NCBI RefSeq assembly: GCF_001399675.1
Contig: NZ_LJCO01000051.1
Span: 35,965-99,964, forward strand
Source of the DNA: Paenalicyclobacillus ferrooxydans
GTDB lineage: Bacteria > Bacillota > Bacilli > Alicyclobacillales > Alicyclobacillaceae
Length of the DNA: 64,000 bases
Direction of reading: 5' to 3'
A program made the position numbers and the translations under genes. Positions 35,791 through 44,094 of this stretch are shown here, piece after piece. The notes beneath the pieces are model-generated. The model saw only the letters and a program-made list of their open reading frames with translations. It was not told the origin of the DNA and made no database searches. Numbering within the stretch: position 1 is the first letter of the stretch; each line of letters starts with the position of its first letter.

Positions 35791-35820
35791 ACCTTACCCG
35801 TCAGAAAGGGGATAGTATTA

Positions 35821-36030
35821 ATGAAAAAGCTGATGTTCGGCGTGATTGCCACTGCCACCGTTTTCGCCGCTGCGTGTACTCCCGTCTTTGCCAGCGTATC
35901 CAATTCAGGAATGACGAACACGTCTTATACTGCAACGTCTACCAAGGGCAGTACGACGACTGCAGGCTACGCAAATGGAACTGGAAAAACAACGATTACC
36001 GCAAACCGATTTGAAGAATTCTTTGGCTGA
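35821..36030 (+). CDS. Small exported Thr/Ser-rich peptide under c-di-GMP riboswitch control
   Basis: A 69-residue protein: a signal peptide (MKKLMFGVIATATVFAAAC, with cleavage probably at PVFA-S) and a 45-residue mature part rich in Ser, Thr, Gly and Asn (TSYTATSTKGSTTTAGYANG), ending in FEEFFG. No homologous family is recognised. The AAAGGGG ribosome site lies 8-9 nt before the ATG. The peptide lies directly after a c-di-GMP riboswitch and directly before a sensor kinase. Confidence 0.8.
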   Translation: MKKLMFGVIATATVFAAACTPVFASVSNSGMTNTSYTATSTKGSTTTAGYANGTGKTTITANRFEEFFG

Positions 36031-36048
36031 TCTAAGAGATAAATGCGT

Positions 36049-36078
36049 AATGGGAGACTGGTCGGTCTCCCATTTATT
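36049..36078 (+). terminator. Terminator between peptide and kinase genes
   Basis: A 10-bp stem (36049-36058 with 36065-36074) followed by TATTTCTG. It may be partly leaky, allowing some read-through to the kinase gene. Confidence 0.7.
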
Positions 36079-36117
36079 TCTGTTTATAGACAAGTTCTGA
36101 CGTAAGGGGATATCTCA

Positions 36118-36783
36118 ATGGGGTATGGGGAACTGCCTACGTATGACCATATGGATCTCGGTATTCGGCTGCTTGAGGAAGAGCGGCGAAGAATCGCGAG
36201 AGACTTGCACGATGGACCGACACAGATGTTGACGAATATCAGCATGAGACTCGAACTGCTCGATCATATGATGGATACGAATCCAGGAGCGGCGAAACAG
36301 GAACTGTCCCGCATCAACAACCAGGTCATCCAGAGCATCAACGCCGTCCGCAGACTGCTGTTTGACTTGCGTCCCATTGCGGTCGATGAGGTGGGGTTGA
36401 TCAAAGCGGTAGAGCAACTTGTAGAGAAATACGCCCGTGAATATGAGCTTCCGGTGAGTCTGGAAGTGAAACACGATATTGGCCGTGCTTTGTCACCTGC
36501 GAAACAAGTGGCGCTGTACCGGTTGATACAGGAAATTTTGAACAACATTAAAAAACACGCTGCAGCCACCCAAATCACAATTACATTTGAACAAGTCGGT
36601 CAATCCGGCGTCGTATCCATCTCAGACAACGGCAAGGGGTTTGACCCGTCCAACATTCCTGCGGGTCATTATGGTATTGTTGGTATACGGGAGCGGGCTG
36701 CTTACATGAATGGGAGCTTGGATATTGTTTCTCATATCGGGCGCGGCAGTGTCTTTTCTGTTTCAGTTCCTCTAACATCCTGA
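36118..36783 (+). CDS. Soluble HisKA_3-type sensor kinase without a sensor domain
   Basis: A 221-residue kinase. The HisKA_3 dimerisation domain holds the phospho-acceptor His at residue 31 (RRRIARDLHDGPTQ), and a HATPase_c domain follows (QEILNNIKKHAAA as N-box, DNGKGFD as G1-box, GHYGIVGIRERA as G2-box). There are no membrane helices and no sensory domain. It is close to DegS/NreB-type kinases but shorter. No response-regulator gene lies nearby. AAGGGG lies 9 nt before the ATG. Confidence 0.88.
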   Translation: MGYGELPTYDHMDLGIRLLEEERRRIARDLHDGPTQMLTNISMRLELLDHMMDTNPGAAKQELSRINNQVIQSINAVRRLLFDLRPIAVDEVGLIKAVEQLVEKYAREYELPVSLEVKHDIGRALSPAKQVALYRLIQEILNNIKKHAAATQITITFEQVGQSGVVSISDNGKGFDPSNIPAGHYGIVGIRERAAYMNGSLDIVSHIGRGSVFSVSVPLTS

Positions 36784-36814
36784 TTACTACATCCTGAACA
36801 GATGGGGCCATAAC

Positions 36815-38311
36815 ATGAAACGCGAAATTCAAGCCTCATTTGAATCGGCTGCATCGCAAACGCGACGCGGATTCTACCATTCAGCTCTTGAAATGTGGCT
36901 GCAATTGCTGACTGATCCCGCTGCAGACAACGAGACATGCGCGGGGATTCACGACGAAATCGGCAAAATACATATCAAACTTGGAAATGATAAAACGGCT
37001 CTGAATCACTTTCAGAAGGCCGTTTCTTTGTCGTCCACTGCAAACGGGATGGGGCTTTATCAGACCCACATTGCGGCAGCTTACCGTCGGCTGTCTGACT
37101 TTGACCGTTCGTCCCGTCTGTTGAGAGCGGTTCTTCGCAACTACGGACAGGACCTGGGAGATCGTCAGCTTGGAATTGTCTATTTGAATTTAGGCACGGT
37201 ACAAGGCGCAACCGGATTTTATCGGGAGGGTTTAGACAACACCTGCCATGCACTCAGGTGCTTTGAAGCAGCGAATTATAAAGATGCTTATCCGCAACTC
37301 TATAACAACCTTGGTGTATTTCATCTCGAACTGGGCAATTTTCGAGAGAGCGAACAATACCTTCTTGAGGCAAGTCGGTTGTCACATGAACCATATCTTT
37401 CGGCACTGTCAGAATTAAGTCGACTATATTTCGAGACAAGACAGTTCAACCAGGGCATCTCATATTTAAAGCAATGCCTGTCTTTGGTTTGGTCAGAAAT
37501 TTTAAGCCACTCCAAAGAAGACCTCTCGCGGATTTGTTCCTTACTTGCCCGGATTTCAAGAGAATTAGGGGATACCCAGAGCGCTCTTCGCCTGGCGGAA
37601 AAGTCGCAACTGCTTTTTGGTCAACTGGGCATGTGGCCTGAATGGGAGCAGGTTCAGCTCTTGATGGACCAGTGGGGGCGAGAAGCGGCTCTTCAAACTG
37701 GGGGAGAAGAGGTTTCAAAAGTCATCCATCCGGTACCTCATCGCGTCGATATGTCTTTAGAGGTGAGAAACTTTCTTTCGCTGCTTGATGTTTTAAATGG
37801 TCAGGAGTTTCTTGATAAACAATTCTCGAACGTCATGGATACAAGGGTACTTTACGCGGAAGCCCTGGCGAGACAATTTGATTTTACGGAGGGTGAAATA
37901 CAAGACTTGGTCTACGCCTGCCGTTTTGCGGATTATGGATTGACTGCTTTGGAGTTTGAGGTCATCACAGACCCTCAGCGCTCGCTCCACGCTTGGGAAC
38001 AGTACAAACGTCATCCGGAACTGAGTGTCCAATTGCTTCAGATTCTTAATTTGCCTGGGCGTGTTCTAGACATTATCGCGGAGCACCACGAACGCTTTGA
38101 TGGCAGTGGCTATCCATCGGGCAAGCGAGGTACATCGGTATCTCTGTTTGCACGAATCTTTGGTATCGTGGATTACTATGCGACGGAGGTCACCGTTCAC
38201 GCGAAGCCTCATTCATCGGTGATGTTTGAGATTGAGGCTGAAGCAGGGCGCCTGTTTGACCCTGTCGTGGCAGCAGCCTTTGCCCAAATGTTTGAACGAG
38301 CACACACGTAA
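36815..38311 (+). CDS. TPR protein with degenerate HD-GYP domain
   Basis: A 498-residue protein. Residues ~35-300 are tetratricopeptide-type helical repeats. Residues ~330-495 resemble an HD-GYP c-di-GMP phosphodiesterase: YKRHPELS and EHHERFDGSGYP (His424, His425 and the GYP signature) are intact. The HD signature reads FADYG at residues 371-375: the usual His is Ala372, the Asp is kept and the usual Lys is Leu. The upstream His is also missing. Metal coordination is thus incomplete and activity is doubtful; c-di-GMP binding or signalling output is possible. It begins about 30 nt after the kinase gene, so the two are probably co-transcribed. Confidence 0.8.
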   Translation: MKREIQASFESAASQTRRGFYHSALEMWLQLLTDPAADNETCAGIHDEIGKIHIKLGNDKTALNHFQKAVSLSSTANGMGLYQTHIAAAYRRLSDFDRSSRLLRAVLRNYGQDLGDRQLGIVYLNLGTVQGATGFYREGLDNTCHALRCFEAANYKDAYPQLYNNLGVFHLELGNFRESEQYLLEASRLSHEPYLSALSELSRLYFETRQFNQGISYLKQCLSLVWSEILSHSKEDLSRICSLLARISRELGDTQSALRLAEKSQLLFGQLGMWPEWEQVQLLMDQWGREAALQTGGEEVSKVIHPVPHRVDMSLEVRNFLSLLDVLNGQEFLDKQFSNVMDTRVLYAEALARQFDFTEGEIQDLVYACRFADYGLTALEFEVITDPQRSLHAWEQYKRHPELSVQLLQILNLPGRVLDIIAEHHERFDGSGYPSGKRGTSVSLFARIFGIVDYYATEVTVHAKPHSSVMFEIEAEAGRLFDPVVAAAFAQMFERAHT

Positions 38312-38439
38312 CGCCTACTCTTCTCCCAAAAACTCATGTTGGACCGATAAATCAGGTTCAGGGTTTCGATTGTCTCCTCTGAATCGTCTGCTGTAGCCCC
38401 TCTGGTCTTGGGTCGCTATTTTTGTCAGTGAGGAGCAAA

Positions 38440-39174
38440 TCAATGCCCAGCAACTTGTGACACTAAGAGCATGACGCCCGTACCAAAGCCGCCTCCGAGG
38501 GCGGCCAGACCCCAATTCTCCGTCAGAGACGCGGGAAGGATGTTTTTTGCGACCACGTACAGCATGGCTCCGGCAGCGAAGGCAAGCGACAGCGACAGGA
38601 ATTGATTTGACACGTGGACAAAGGCGAGCGATATCAACGTGCCGGCGGGGGTAACGAGGCCGGTGAAAAACGTGATCGCCAGAATGTGACTCTTTGAAAC
38701 ACCCGCGAGACGTAAAGGTGCAGCGATACCCATGCCTTCCGGAATGTTGTGTATGGCAATGGCAAGGGCGATGATGGCTCCGAGTTCGCGGTGGACCGCG
38801 TCACCTGCACCAATCGCGATTCCCTCTGGTAAATCATGAAGTGCCATAGCGATGGTGATGAACCAACCCATGTTTCGAAAATGGCTGATCGCTGAGCCGT
38901 CATCATGATCACCCGACACTCGGCGAACGACATAGCTCGTGAGAACCATAAAGGCCCAACCGATAGCGACGCCAACAAAGAAAATGCGCGGACCTGCCGT
39001 TCGAACAGAGGATGGCATGAGTTCTGTAATGACAACGGTCAACATGATACCGGCCGCCATCCCGAGGATGACAGACAGCCATCTTGAGGACAAGCGGGGG
39101 AAGGCTGTGACAATCCATCCGCCGAGCGGCGTTGACATACCGGACAAGAGGCTTATCAAAAGTATCTGCGCCAA
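38440..39174 (-). CDS. ZIP-family metal transporter
   Basis: A 244-residue membrane protein with eight helices. Helices 4 and 5 carry the metal-site motifs HDLPEG and HNIPEG of ZIP transporters (zinc, and often iron or manganese, import). A His/Asp-rich loop between helices 3 and 4 (SGDHDDGS) is typical. The TTG start at 39174 has AGGAG 11 nt upstream. Confidence 0.9.
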   Translation of the reverse strand: MAQILLISLLSGMSTPLGGWIVTAFPRLSSRWLSVILGMAAGIMLTVVITELMPSSVRTAGPRIFFVGVAIGWAFMVLTSYVVRRVSGDHDDGSAISHFRNMGWFITIAMALHDLPEGIAIGAGDAVHRELGAIIALAIAIHNIPEGMGIAAPLRLAGVSKSHILAITFFTGLVTPAGTLISLAFVHVSNQFLSLSLAFAAGAMLYVVAKNILPASLTENWGLAALGGGFGTGVMLLVSQVAGH

Positions 39175-39266
39175 GCAGCATCAGACTCCTGGAGAGTTGG
39201 ATGAGGTTCTTACTGAGAGATATTCGGATTGAGGGGCGGACATGCATAGAGGTTTTGAGCTTGGCC

Positions 39267-40463
39267 TCACCGCACACCTTTTCGCAAGTCGCGGAGGGAG
39301 TAAAAGGTTCCTCGCCACTCGATGCCTCCGCGGCGGAGACAAAGGAGTGCGGATCGCACGAGGATGAAGAACAAAACGGGGGCAGCCAGAGGTAGAGTGA
39401 GTCCCCATAGAACAGACACGCCGCTGTATCGTCGTGTTAAATGAAACATACACAGTTCGATCACGAAGGCTAGGGCAAAGAGGAACCGTATCCAGCCGGT
39501 TGCAAAGACAGCGCCGAGGAATGGTCCGTCGTACACGAGCAGCAACATGAGGACGCCGAGAGTAAAGTATGAAAACCTGTACTGAAACGGAGCAAGTGCG
39601 TTTTTCTCGAGACCACGTGCCATTTCGCTGAGCGATGGGTACCACTCAACTTGGAGGAGCTTTGTACCGCCCGCAAACTGCTGATGAAAACCCGCACGTT
39701 TGATGGATGCTCCGAGTGCCAGGTCCTCATCGGGCCGCAGCGCAACCGCCTTGTGTCCACCGACAGCTTCATAGGTGGCTTTGCGGATTAAGTTGAACGC
39801 ACCAATGCCCACAAAAGCAGATGATTTTGGGCGCTCTGCATCCTGCGGACGGAACACCATCACGATGTTATAGAGGAAAAGGTACACAACTGCGGAGAGC
39901 CAAAACCCTTTTGCGACGAGGTTTGGAGCAAGGGCCAGATGGTCTCTATGGCTTTCAAGGACATGGTGCATAGCTGATGCGACGGCATCGTTTGAAAACG
40001 TGACATCGGCGTCAGTAAAGAGCAGCCACTCACCTCGAGCCTGTTTGGATGCTTTGTACAAGGCGTGATTTTTTCCTAGCCAGCCAGCAGGCAAATCTTT
40101 GATGTCGATGACCTGCAGTTCAGGCCAGTCGGACTTTGCTTCATCAAGGACCTTGCCAGTTTGGTCGGTGGACCTGTCATTGACCGCAATTACTTCAAGC
40201 TTCGGCCAGGTCTGGGCACGCAGTGACGCCAATGTTTTCGGGAGTGCGAGTGCTTCGTTTTTTGCCGATAAAATAACGGATACCTTTGGTACTGAAGCAC
40301 TGTCCAGGGAACCCGAAACAGCCCCAAGTCCATGACTTGGGGCTGAAATATGTGCGCTTGGGGTGTGAGGCAAGTCAACGGATCGGACGAGACCTAAAAA
40401 CGCGCGTGTGCCAAGCACCAACCAGGTAAGCAGTACGAGGATACCAACAAGCGAGAGCCACAT
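39267..40463 (-). CDS. Membrane GT2 glycosyltransferase (HpnB/CrtQ-like)
   Basis: A 398-residue enzyme. A short N-terminal helix is followed by a GT-A domain (SVILSAKNEALALPKTLASL, then the DADVTF metal motif and a RPDEDLALG acidic block) and C-terminal membrane helices from about residue 310. Enzymes of this layout transfer sugars to lipids such as hopanoids or carotenoids. The ATG at 40463 follows GGAGG by 12 nt. Confidence 0.85.
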   Translation of the reverse strand: MWLSLVGILVLLTWLVLGTRAFLGLVRSVDLPHTPSAHISAPSHGLGAVSGSLDSASVPKVSVILSAKNEALALPKTLASLRAQTWPKLEVIAVNDRSTDQTGKVLDEAKSDWPELQVIDIKDLPAGWLGKNHALYKASKQARGEWLLFTDADVTFSNDAVASAMHHVLESHRDHLALAPNLVAKGFWLSAVVYLFLYNIVMVFRPQDAERPKSSAFVGIGAFNLIRKATYEAVGGHKAVALRPDEDLALGASIKRAGFHQQFAGGTKLLQVEWYPSLSEMARGLEKNALAPFQYRFSYFTLGVLMLLLVYDGPFLGAVFATGWIRFLFALAFVIELCMFHLTRRYSGVSVLWGLTLPLAAPVLFFILVRSALLCLRRGGIEWRGTFYSLRDLRKGVR

Positions 40464-40503
40464 GGACCGATGTAACCTCCGTCATAAGATGCTGACACAA
40501 ATG

Positions 40504-41982
40504 TTACATCGAACTGGACTGACTCTCAACAGAACTGGACTGACTCTCAACAGATGCCTGTTTCGCACGGTGCGGCCGCAACAGGAACAGACCTAAAAGC
40601 AGCGCTACCAGGTAAAACAGCACAAATGAGCGGAACCCCACATCGGTGGAGTGCACGAGCGCACCTTGAATATGTGCGCTGAGAACGCCTGCGGTTCCGA
40701 GAAATGCTTGTGAAGCCACAGCCGGCGGAACGCTGAGTTCGGCGATGACCAGTGCGAGCGTCATACTGAGGGCCATTCCGACGTTGCGGAAAGTAAAGAA
40801 CATCCCGGACGCCGATCCCGCTTGTTCCCTTGGCGCTGACGACAGAACGGCCTTGGTCAGTGAAGGCCAGGCAAGACCATTCGCCGCTGACATAATGAGC
40901 TGTGGCACGACGATAGCCAAAATAGACAACCGCGGACCGACGAACCCGAGTAACAAGCCTCCTATGCCAAGTAAAAAGACACCCGCAAGGACGAGTCGGG
41001 CGGGTCCAATCCTATCAGCCAGGGTTCCGCCAAGCGGTCCCATAATCAACTGTGGTGCGGACAACGGGATGAGCAGAAGCCCTGCATCAAGTGCATTCAA
41101 ATGAAGCGCACCCTGCAAGTACAGTGTGAGCAGGAACGTCGTTGCAAAATAACCAATGGAATAACTCATGGTGATCCCAAGGCCTGCTGAGAAATGCCCA
41201 TGCAGGAGTAACTTTAAGTCAAACAGCGACTGCTTGACACGCATCTCGACGGCGACAAAAGCAGCCAAGAGGACGACCGCAGCCGCAAACAACCCGAGGA
41301 TGGCTGCCGAAGACCAACCCCATGCCTGCCCTTCCGAGAGTGCCAACAGGAGTGCCACGAGTCCGGACGCGAAGGTGATAATCCCCAGCCAATCGGTTTT
41401 CGCCTTGACTGCTGCCGAGGTGTTCTTCAGAACAATTGCAGAAGCAATCAGGCCGATGATGCCAAACGGAACGGTCACGAAGAAGATGGAGCGCCACCCG
41501 AAGGATGTGATGAGTGCGCCGCCAACCACTGGCCCGACAATTGAGCCGATGACCCAGGAGGTCGAGTTGATTCCGAGTGCACGGCCGAGTTCCTTTTGCG
41601 GAAATGCCCGCACAATGATCGGAGTTGCGGTTGCGAGTGCAAGGGCGGCTCCTGTGCCCTGAATAAAGCGGTAGATGACGAGCATTGTACCAGTGTTTGC
41701 GAAACCGCACAGGGCTGTGCTGATGGTGAAAATCACGAGGCCGATCATAAAGATCCGCTTCGTTCCAATGACGTCCGACCATCGGCCCGCGGGTAACAGG
41801 AAAACCGTGCTCGTGATGATGTATGAGGTGATGGTCCAAAGACCTGTCACCACAGTGATGTGCAGGCCTTGCATCAGCTTCGGGAGTCCCACTACGACAA
41901 TGGTTGCATCCACGTTGGTGATGAAGGAAACGAGGGTGACAGCGGCGAGGATGGACCACTTTCTTGCATTTTGTTCAGTCAT
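40504..41982 (-). CDS. MFS multidrug efflux transporter, DHA2 family
   Basis: About 492 residues with 14 membrane helices. Motif A is near AGRWSDVIGTKRIFMIG, and motif C near GSIVGPVVGGALITSFGWRS. It resembles LfrA/EmrB-type pumps. The last 16 residues are two copies of SSVESQS at the DNA level (a 21-bp tandem repeat just before the stop). The ATG at 41982 is chosen because it precedes the first helix directly; a GTG at 42060 has poor spacing. It lies about 190 bp from palindrome array B. Confidence 0.87.
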   Translation of the reverse strand: MTEQNARKWSILAAVTLVSFITNVDATIVVVGLPKLMQGLHITVVTGLWTITSYIITSTVFLLPAGRWSDVIGTKRIFMIGLVIFTISTALCGFANTGTMLVIYRFIQGTGAALALATATPIIVRAFPQKELGRALGINSTSWVIGSIVGPVVGGALITSFGWRSIFFVTVPFGIIGLIASAIVLKNTSAAVKAKTDWLGIITFASGLVALLLALSEGQAWGWSSAAILGLFAAAVVLLAAFVAVEMRVKQSLFDLKLLLHGHFSAGLGITMSYSIGYFATTFLLTLYLQGALHLNALDAGLLLIPLSAPQLIMGPLGGTLADRIGPARLVLAGVFLLGIGGLLLGFVGPRLSILAIVVPQLIMSAANGLAWPSLTKAVLSSAPREQAGSASGMFFTFRNVGMALSMTLALVIAELSVPPAVASQAFLGTAGVLSAHIQGALVHSTDVGFRSFVLFYLVALLLGLFLLRPHRAKQASVESQSSSVESQSSSM

Positions 41983-42162
41983 CGATGTATCTGTGCTCCC
42001 CTTTTCAAAAGTTCTGGGACTGGCATCGGACGGGGGTGAAAAGTCCGACTCTCTGACCACTCCTTACTTTTGTAAAGTATATCATATTTTCGCCGCTTCT
42101 TTTCTCCTGGAAGTTGTTTACGGTGCATTATGTTTGACACGGGAGTAAGGTGCGGGAGTAAG

Positions 42163-42560
42163 GCGGCGAACGGCCGAGGCTAAGTCGGTGGGACCGACTT
42201 AGGTGACGGAAAATTGGAAGTTAAGTCGGTGGGACCGACTTAACGGATCGCGAGAGGGGTTGCTAAGTGGGTGGGAGCGACTAAGCCAGCCTTTAAGGTG
42301 GCGAACGGCTGAGGCTAAGTCGGCGGCACCGACTTAGGTGACGGAAAATTGGAAGTTAAGTCGGTGAGACCGACTTAACGGACCGCCAGAGGGGTTGCTA
42401 AGTGGCTGGGAGCGACTAAGCCAGCCTTTAAGGTGGCGAACGGCCGAGGCTAAGTCGGTGAGACCGACTTAGGTGACGGAAAATTGGAAGTTAAGTCGGT
42501 GAGACCGACTTAACGGACCGCCAGAGGGGTTGCTAAGTGGCTAGGAGCGACTAAGCCGGC
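42163..42560. repeat. Palindrome array B: nine phased 23-bp dyads
   Basis: Three 135-bp units each contain three dyads (TAAGTCG starts at 42181, 42222, 42264; 42316, 42357, 42399; 42451, 42492, 42534), spaced 41, 42, 52. The first two dyads of each unit are near perfect (10-bp arms, 3-nt centre); the third is imperfect (CTAAGTGGNTGGGAGCGACT). The architecture is the same as in arrays A and C. Confidence 0.95.
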
Positions 42561-42596
42561 GCGGGGGCACACGGGGGTGGGTGCACGGGATCGGAG

Positions 42597-42652
42597 GCAG
42601 GAGTGAGGCAGGAGTGAGGCAGGAGTGAGGCAGGAGTGAGGCAGGAGTGGGG
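42597..42652. repeat. 11-bp tandem repeat (GGCAGGAGTGA), five copies
   Basis: Units lie directly after array B and before the MBL-fold gene. Confidence 0.85.
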
Positions 42653-42777
42653 TGCACAGGAGCGGTGCAACTCGAGCAGCGGATCGGTGGTAGAATCGGA
42701 TCATACGAATAAGCAACTTTGGCGGGCGATTTGAAGAGACAGGTGCGCGATTTGACGAGACGGGTGGGCGATGTGAA

Positions 42778-43659
42778 TTGATACAAAAGATACGGGAGAA
42801 TCTCTATCTTCGACCGAGCCATATTCAACAGATGCAAAGTGCGGTCATGGTGCACCAAGGAAATCTGTACCTGTTTGACCCGGGTTATTTCGACGATGAG
42901 GTCAGGGAGATTCAGGCGTTGGTCGAGGACTTGGCGGCCACTGGTCATGCTCGCACTGAGGTGCCTGATACGGCCCGCACTGCGACACGGATTGTTCTGA
43001 CGCACTCCGATTACGATCACATTGCCGGTGTCCCATACTTTCCCGGTTGCGCGGTCTTGGCGGCATCCACGTGGGATGAGGACAATGAGGTCCGATCGAT
43101 TGCCCAGATTGAGTCCTTCGACAGCGAATTTTATGTGGACAGGCCATGGCAGGGCAAAATGGAGCGGATTCGGATTGACCAACGATTGAATGACGGCGAT
43201 ACGTTTGACGGTCTCTATTTTTACCATGCGAAGGGCCACACAGATGATGGTCTTGTGACTGTCTGTGATTCGGTGGCGGTTGTCGGCGACTACTTGTCGG
43301 CGCTGGAGTTCCCCTTTATCTACACCTCCTACCGGAGTTATGAGGAGACGATGCGACACTTCAGAGCGGTGTTTGCGAAGCATGATGTTGATCTCGTGGT
43401 CACGCAACATGGGCCGCATGCGGATGGGAAAAGCGAGATCGAACATCGACTCGCAATCTCCGAAGACTACCTTGCAGAGCTCGCGCAGGTGGTGCAGGAA
43501 GGACTGGCCGCGGGGCACGATCTCGATGACGTGGTCCGGGCATCCGAAGTGCAGATGCGGTTCGATGGAAAACCATTGTCGAGCGGGATCGTGAATATGC
43601 ACCGGGCCAATGTCCGTTTGACGTGGCAGGAGTTTGGGGGCAGTTCAAACGAACGGTGA
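42778..43659 (+). CDS. Metallo-beta-lactamase-fold hydrolase
   Basis: A 293-residue protein. The fold starts at VMVHQGNLYLFDPGYFDDE; the metal site reads THSDYDH, a variant of HxHxDH in which the second His is Asp, followed by GDTFDG and YHAKGHTDDGL, and TQHGPHADG. The substrate is unknown. The TTG start has only a weak GGTGGG site. It is followed by the VOC and GlcD genes on the same strand. Confidence 0.78.
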   Translation: MIQKIRENLYLRPSHIQQMQSAVMVHQGNLYLFDPGYFDDEVREIQALVEDLAATGHARTEVPDTARTATRIVLTHSDYDHIAGVPYFPGCAVLAASTWDEDNEVRSIAQIESFDSEFYVDRPWQGKMERIRIDQRLNDGDTFDGLYFYHAKGHTDDGLVTVCDSVAVVGDYLSALEFPFIYTSYRSYEETMRHFRAVFAKHDVDLVVTQHGPHADGKSEIEHRLAISEDYLAELAQVVQEGLAAGHDLDDVVRASEVQMRFDGKPLSSGIVNMHRANVRLTWQEFGGSSNER

Positions 43660-43716
43660 CACACGCCCTCAGTGCCAAGAATATTCTGGCGTATCACAAA
43701 ATCGGGGGGAACAAAT

Positions 43717-44073
43717 ATGCAGGCATCGCTCGACGGCATTACACTGCAGGTTTCAAACGTAGAGAAGTCACTTGAGTTCTATTCCAAGATTCCGGGTGCC
43801 GAGGTGGTATTGCATGTGCCGAAACGGATCGCCATCGTTCGGCTTGGTGAGGCACGCATCGGGCTTCTCGCCACAGGGGAACACAGAGGTTTCCATTTAG
43901 AGTTGCTGACAGAAGAACTCGACGAGATGTATAACGCGTTACAAGAGGAAGGGCTTGAACTGACAGGAAAGCCGACGGTGCGACCGTGGGGGGAACGCAC
44001 GTTCATCCTGATGGACCCGGATGGCTATCAACTTGAGTTCGAAGCGGTTGAACCCGGGGAGAAACATAACTGA
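43717..44073 (+). CDS. VOC-family protein (glyoxalase-like)
   Basis: A 118-residue single vicinal-oxygen-chelate domain: LDGITLQVSNVEKSLEFYSK near the start, and FILMDPDGYQLEFEAV near the end with the typical metal Glu. ATG 43717 follows GGGGGG. It may act on a 2-oxo or hydroxyacid substrate of the adjacent oxidase, but this is inference. Confidence 0.85.
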   Translation: MQASLDGITLQVSNVEKSLEFYSKIPGAEVVLHVPKRIAIVRLGEARIGLLATGEHRGFHLELLTEELDEMYNALQEEGLELTGKPTVRPWGERTFILMDPDGYQLEFEAVEPGEKHN

Positions 44074-44094
44074 TTTTGAAAGGGAGTCTCGGCT

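Noticed and set aside
42541..43602. 353-residue minus-strand open frame
   Set aside because: It is the antisense shadow of the MBL-fold gene and runs into array B; the reading has no domain or ribosome site.
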